A DNA stretch of 8,136 bases from Betaproteobacteria bacterium. Lineage in GTDB: Bacteria; Pseudomonadota; Gammaproteobacteria; Burkholderiales; Nitrosomonadaceae. Shown here in pieces: positions 5,697 through 8,136 of this stretch; the stretch's first letter is position 1; every line of letters starts with the position of its first letter. The translations under genes were made by a program, and so were the position numbers. The stretch spans positions 1 to 8,136 of the forward strand of contig JAHZIU010000279.1 in the NCBI GenBank assembly GCA_022601315.1, in the 5' to 3' direction. The notes below the pieces were generated by a model. The model saw nothing but the letters and a program-made list of their open reading frames with translations. It was not told the DNA's origin and made no database searches.

Positions 5697-7625
5697 CTAC
5701 TGAAAAAATGCTTCGACATCTGCTAATTGCCGGGTACGTTTCATGGGTGGCAAGCTTTGCCAGATTTTACGGCCATATGATTTTGTAATAAGTCGTGGGT
5801 CACAGATCATGAGTACACCTTGATCTGTTTCATCACGAATCAATCGACCGGCGCCTTGTTTTAGATTAATGACCGCATGTGGCAGCTGATATTCCATAAA
5901 AGCATTGCGTCCTTCGCGGTTGATTTTATCAATACGCGCCGACAGCACCGGGTCATCCGGTGGGGCAAAAGGTAATTTGTCAATAATGACTAAAGACAAA
6001 GCTTCGCCACGAACATCAATGCCCTCCCAGAAAGATTGGCTGCCGATCAAAATGGCGTTGTCCAATTCGCGGAAACGTTCCAACATATAAGAACGTGATC
6101 CTTGCCCTTGTAACAATAATGGGAAATCAATTTTTTCAAGTTCAAATGAACTTTGCAATTGATCATAAATACGCTGCATCGCGCGTAGGCTGGTACACAA
6201 GAAAAATGCACGTCCTCGACTTGCTTTTAAAACAGGTAACGCTGCTTTAACAACAAGGTCGGTATAAGTTTTGTGATGTGGTTCGGGTAAATCAGTGGGT
6301 ACATAGAGAATGGCCTGCTCTGTAAAATTAAATGGGCTGTCCCAACAGACAGACTGCGCCGCTATTAATCCCATTTCATCATTATAATGCGAGAAATTTT
6401 TCTTTACGGATAGTGTGGCTGAAGTAAATATCCACGCACGTGCAGAAGCGTTGAGTTGTTTTTGGAAAATTTCAGCAATGGACAATGGTGTTGCATTGAG
6501 TTGCAACGCTTGGTTGTAGACTTCTACCCAACGTACAAATCCTTCTGTTTCATTTTGATCACACCAACGTTTAATGAGATTTAAGTGCTCGTTGGCACGT
6601 TGCCAGCAATGTTCTAATCCCTCTGATCGTTCAGCTTGATTCTCCAAGATATTTGTTAATATGGTTTGTTTTTCGAGCAAAATTTCTAACGCCTGACCAA
6701 ATGCTTTATTTTGCGAAATAGTGGTCAGGGATAATCTTGTGTTTTCTTCACTGATACTCAAACGAAAATCACGTGTCGCTTTCTCCATGGCAGCAATTGC
6801 ATCGGGTAATGCCGTAAAATCTTTAGCAGCTTGAATAGCTTCCGATTTGGCATCACGTGCCAGATCAAGCAACTGACTGGTGCTGATTGATTCTCCAAAA
6901 AATAGGCTGGCTGTTGCGGGTAATTGGTGCGCCTCGTCAAAAATCACCGTGTTGCAGGCAGGTAATAACTCCGACAATCCTTCATCACGTAGCATGACAT
7001 CTGCAAAAAATAAATGGTGATTGACCACTACGATATCAGCGGATAGTGCTTTCTTGCGCGCTTCCATAACAAAACATTTTTTGAAACTCGGGCATTCTGA
7101 ACCAAGGCAGTTTTCACTGGTTGCGGTTACTTGCTGCCAAATAGATGCATTTTCCGGTACATTACTTAGACCGTTTTTGTCCCCGTCTATACTATTTGAT
7201 GCATAGCGCTCGATTTGCTGTAAATACTTTATTTCGTCTCGGCTAATAAAACTGATTTGTTTGTCTTGTAAGCTTCTTTCCAAATAGTAGTGACAAATAT
7301 AATTGGCGCGCCCTTTTAGCAACGCAATCGTTACAGGAACTTTAAGTGCGGCACGAATATTAGGGATATCGCGATTAAAAAGTTGATCCTGTAGCGTTTT
7401 TGTTCCGGTTGAGATGATTACTTTGCCGCCTGTTAGCAGGGCGGGGACAAGGTATGCGAATGTTTTGCCTGTACCTGTCCCTGCTTCGGCAACCAGAATT
7501 GAATTGTTTTCAATCGTATCTGCAATAGCTTGAGCCATTTCAAGTTGTTGGGGTCGTACACGAAATCCAGGAATATGGTGAGATAGAGCGCCATTGGCTG
7601 AAAAAATAGAATTAATATCTGGCAT
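5697..7625 (-). CDS. yoaA: YoaA/DinG-family Fe-S ATP-dependent DNA helicase
   Basis: 642 residues, close to E. coli YoaA. Superfamily 2, XPD-like helicase; relatives unwind DNA 5' to 3' during repair, and E. coli YoaA acts with the polymerase subunit HolC. Visible motifs in order: Q-like start GFRVRPQQLEMA (20-31), Walker A AEAGTGTGKT (46-55), motif Ia IISTGTKTLQDQL (70-82), four cysteines of the Fe-S cluster C111, C173, C178 and C184 (CLGSECPSFKKC), VVVNHHLF (199-206), DEAH box (230-233), FTSATLS (400-406), GSQSFWEGIDVRG (528-540), IIDKLPFAPPDDP (547-559) and motif VI QGAGRLIRD (590-598). All are intact, so it should be active. The exonuclease domain found on some DinG proteins is absent. 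There is no clear ribosome site before the ATG, only ACTC and a T run; no earlier in-frame ATG, GTG or TTG was seen nearby. It is the first gene of the three-gene minus-strand run. Confidence 0.92.
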   Translation of the reverse strand: MPDINSIFSANGALSHHIPGFRVRPQQLEMAQAIADTIENNSILVAEAGTGTGKTFAYLVPALLTGGKVIISTGTKTLQDQLFNRDIPNIRAALKVPVTIALLKGRANYICHYYLERSLQDKQISFISRDEIKYLQQIERYASNSIDGDKNGLSNVPENASIWQQVTATSENCLGSECPSFKKCFVMEARKKALSADIVVVNHHLFFADVMLRDEGLSELLPACNTVIFDEAHQLPATASLFFGESISTSQLLDLARDAKSEAIQAAKDFTALPDAIAAMEKATRDFRLSISEENTRLSLTTISQNKAFGQALEILLEKQTILTNILENQAERSEGLEHCWQRANEHLNLIKRWCDQNETEGFVRWVEVYNQALQLNATPLSIAEIFQKQLNASARAWIFTSATLSVKKNFSHYNDEMGLIAAQSVCWDSPFNFTEQAILYVPTDLPEPHHKTYTDLVVKAALPVLKASRGRAFFLCTSLRAMQRIYDQLQSSFELEKIDFPLLLQGQGSRSYMLERFRELDNAILIGSQSFWEGIDVRGEALSLVIIDKLPFAPPDDPVLSARIDKINREGRNAFMEYQLPHAVINLKQGAGRLIRDETDQGVLMICDPRLITKSYGRKIWQSLPPMKRTRQLADVEAFFQ

Positions 7626-7638
7626 AAAAAATGAGTAG

Positions 7639-7649
7639 CACGGCCCGTG
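7639..7649. repeat. GC-rich palindrome just upstream of yoaA
   Basis: CACGG-C-CCGTG is a perfect 11-base odd palindrome, GC-rich within an AT-rich spacer, 14 bases upstream of the helicase start codon. The one-base centre is too tight for an RNA hairpin, so a protein binding site is more plausible. Confidence 0.3.
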
Positions 7650-7694
7650 ATCTTGTGTTTTTTGTATTTAATAAATTAATTGTAAATAATTATT

Positions 7695-7718
7695 GAAACG
7701 ATTGTTTCCTTGTGAAAC
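7695..7718. repeat. Three alternating GAAAC/GTTTC units
   Basis: GAAAC (7695-7699), GTTTC (7704-7708) and GAAAC (7714-7718) are spaced by 4 and 5 bases, so the middle unit can pair with either neighbour. The regular spacing of 9-10 bases, about one helical turn, suggests a possible operator in the divergent promoter region. Role unknown. Confidence 0.35.
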
Positions 7719-7785
7719 CTTTCTAGAGAAATAGTACAATGCGATTATAAGTGTCTTTTTTACTGGTTTATCATAGAGACTGCGT

Positions 7786-7839
7786 ATGAATTACAAAATT
7801 TATCATGTTTTGGCATTATTATGGCTTTTAACAATATAA
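7786..7839 (+). CDS. Possible 17-codon hydrophobic mini-ORF
   Basis: ATG to TAA encodes MNYKIYHVLALLWLLTI, which looks like the start of a signal peptide or a tiny membrane peptide. AGAGA at 7775-7779 is a weak ribosome site six bases upstream, and TACAAT at 7735-7740 is a possible -10 box. It ends just before the inverted repeat at 7846-7888. It could be a leader peptide, a decayed 5' end of an exported-protein gene, or chance; the AT-rich setting makes chance likely. Confidence 0.2.
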   Translation: MNYKIYHVLALLWLLTI

Positions 7840-7845
7840 CGCAGG

Positions 7846-7888
7846 CAATTGTTTATTAAATAGTTATATTTAATAAGTGTCACAATTG
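7846..7888. repeat. Long AT-rich inverted repeat with 17-bp arms and a bulge
   Basis: CAATTGT (7846-7852) followed directly by TTATTAAATA (7853-7862) pairs with TATTTAATAA (7867-7876) and ACAATTG (7882-7888). The loop is GTTA, and the right arm carries a five-base bulge GTGTC (7877-7881). With one further bulged T, GG at 7844-7845 can also pair with CC at 7890-7891. No T run follows, so it is not a standard terminator. It may be an operator, a transcript-stabilising hairpin or a remnant repeat. It abuts a possible promoter. Confidence 0.6.
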
Positions 7889-7914
7889 TCCCGAACTGAT
7901 CTGATCGATAATAT
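7886..7914 (+). promoter_or_regulatory. Candidate sigma70 promoter for the exported-protein gene
   Basis: TTGTCC (7886-7891) and TAATAT (7909-7914) stand 17 bases apart. Transcription would begin near 7921 and give a leader of about 73 bases before the ATG at 7994. The -35 box overlaps the right arm of the inverted repeat at 7846-7888, so a protein bound there could block or help the promoter. Confidence 0.4.
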
Positions 7915-7963
7915 AAATCGGAATACTGGTACGCTGTAAAGTGATGGCAGCCCGTTGGGTTAA

Positions 7964-7981
7964 TGTCCTTAGGATAGGACA
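7964..7981 (+). promoter_or_regulatory. Leader hairpin containing the only AGGA motifs
   Basis: TGTCCT-TAGGAT-AGGACA has perfect six-base arms and a six-base loop. The only Shine-Dalgarno-like motifs before the ATG at 7994 are the two AGGA at 7971-7974 (loop) and 7976-7979 (stem). The nearer is 14 bases from the ATG, farther than usual. Pairing could therefore limit ribosome access. No known riboswitch class was recognised. Confidence 0.35.
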
Positions 7982-7993
7982 GATTAATTAATA

Positions 7994-8136
7994 ATGAAAA
8001 AACAAATATTCCGACCCATCTTTTCCTTGGTTTTATTCCTTAGCATACCATTCACATTGCTTGCCGAAGAATTAGAATCTCAACAAGAAATAGAGATATT
8101 ACCCGTAGAAACGGTTATCAAGCCTAAGGAAAAGCC
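7994..8136 (+). CDS. Exported protein of unknown function, 5' part only
   Basis: Only 47 full codons are visible before the right edge. The start MKKQIFRPIFSLVLFLSIPF followed by TLLAEE is a good signal peptide: positive residues K2, K3 and R7, hydrophobic core about 8-23, likely cleavage after A24. The mature protein starts with an acidic stretch (EELESQQEIEILPVE) and then a lysine/proline stretch (VIKPKEK). No cysteine at a lipobox position is seen, so it is probably periplasmic or outer-membrane, not a lipoprotein. The start was chosen because an in-frame TAA lies at 7985-7987 and no other start intervenes. Family not recognisable from this fragment. Confidence 0.75.
   Translation, partial: MKKQIFRPIFSLVLFLSIPFTLLAEELESQQEIEILPVETVIKPKEK

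Larger units (their letters stand above)
7626..7993. other. Divergent AT-rich spacer between yoaA and an exported-protein gene
   Basis: 368 bases without a convincing gene longer than 17 codons. It must hold the promoter of the minus-strand helicase run and that of the plus-strand gene at 7994. The minus-strand promoter could not be fixed: TTCACA at 7717-7712, followed 16-17 bases later by AATAAT/ATAATT, is a possibility. Several inverted repeats within it are listed separately. Confidence 0.6.

Noticed and set aside
5905..7206. Short frames opposite or overlapping the helicase gene (5905-6090, 6758-6940, 7021-7206)
   Set aside because: All lie within a helicase whose motifs are continuous in another frame, and no independent support was seen.
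7915..7993. Riboswitch in the leader of the right-end gene
   Set aside because: I compared it from memory with common classes (c-di-GMP, TPP, cobalamin, SAM, fluoride, preQ1) and saw no conserved core. Only the simple hairpin is supported.

Overview
The window looks like chromosomal DNA of an autotrophic proteobacterium. It carries the 5' three quarters of a form I RuBisCO large-subunit gene (cbbL, minus strand, cut by the left edge) and, divergent from it, cbbR, the LysR-type activator of Calvin-cycle genes. Coding DNA has moderate GC and the spacers are very AT-rich. The CbbL and CbbR sequences and the YoaA-type helicase suggest a beta- or gammaproteobacterial chemolithoautotroph, such as a nitrifier or sulfur oxidiser. 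That placement is inference from remembered family resemblance, not from a search.

Layout. 1-1058: cbbL (minus). 1059-1755: a long AT-rich control region between cbbL and cbbR, with a likely cbbL promoter, a LysR-type T-N11-A palindrome and several further inverted repeats. 1756-2694: cbbR (plus). 2823-2858: a strong hairpin flanked by A and T runs, which probably ends transcription from both sides. 2873-3025: a 50-residue lipoprotein gene (minus). 3312-3899, 3952-5655 and 5697-7625: three minus-strand genes in close file, read in the order yoaA-like helicase, MscS-like membrane protein, exported DUF2780-type protein. 7626-7993: a 368-base spacer with unusual inverted repeats, a 17-codon mini-ORF, a candidate promoter and a leader hairpin. 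7994-8136: the start of an exported protein (plus), cut by the right edge.

How the parts work together. CbbR would bind in the spacer and switch on cbbL (and presumably cbbS and later cbb genes off the left edge) when Calvin-cycle metabolites signal demand. The helicase, channel-like and DUF2780 genes are separated by only 41 and 52 bases and could form one transcript. A DNA-repair helicase together with two envelope proteins has no obvious common pathway. No mobile element, CRISPR array, tRNA or rRNA was seen. The points most worth a second look are the divergent MscS-like protein, the 17-bp-arm inverted repeat at 7846-7888 and the operator-like structure of the cbb spacer. I found no clear evidence of an undescribed multi-gene system.
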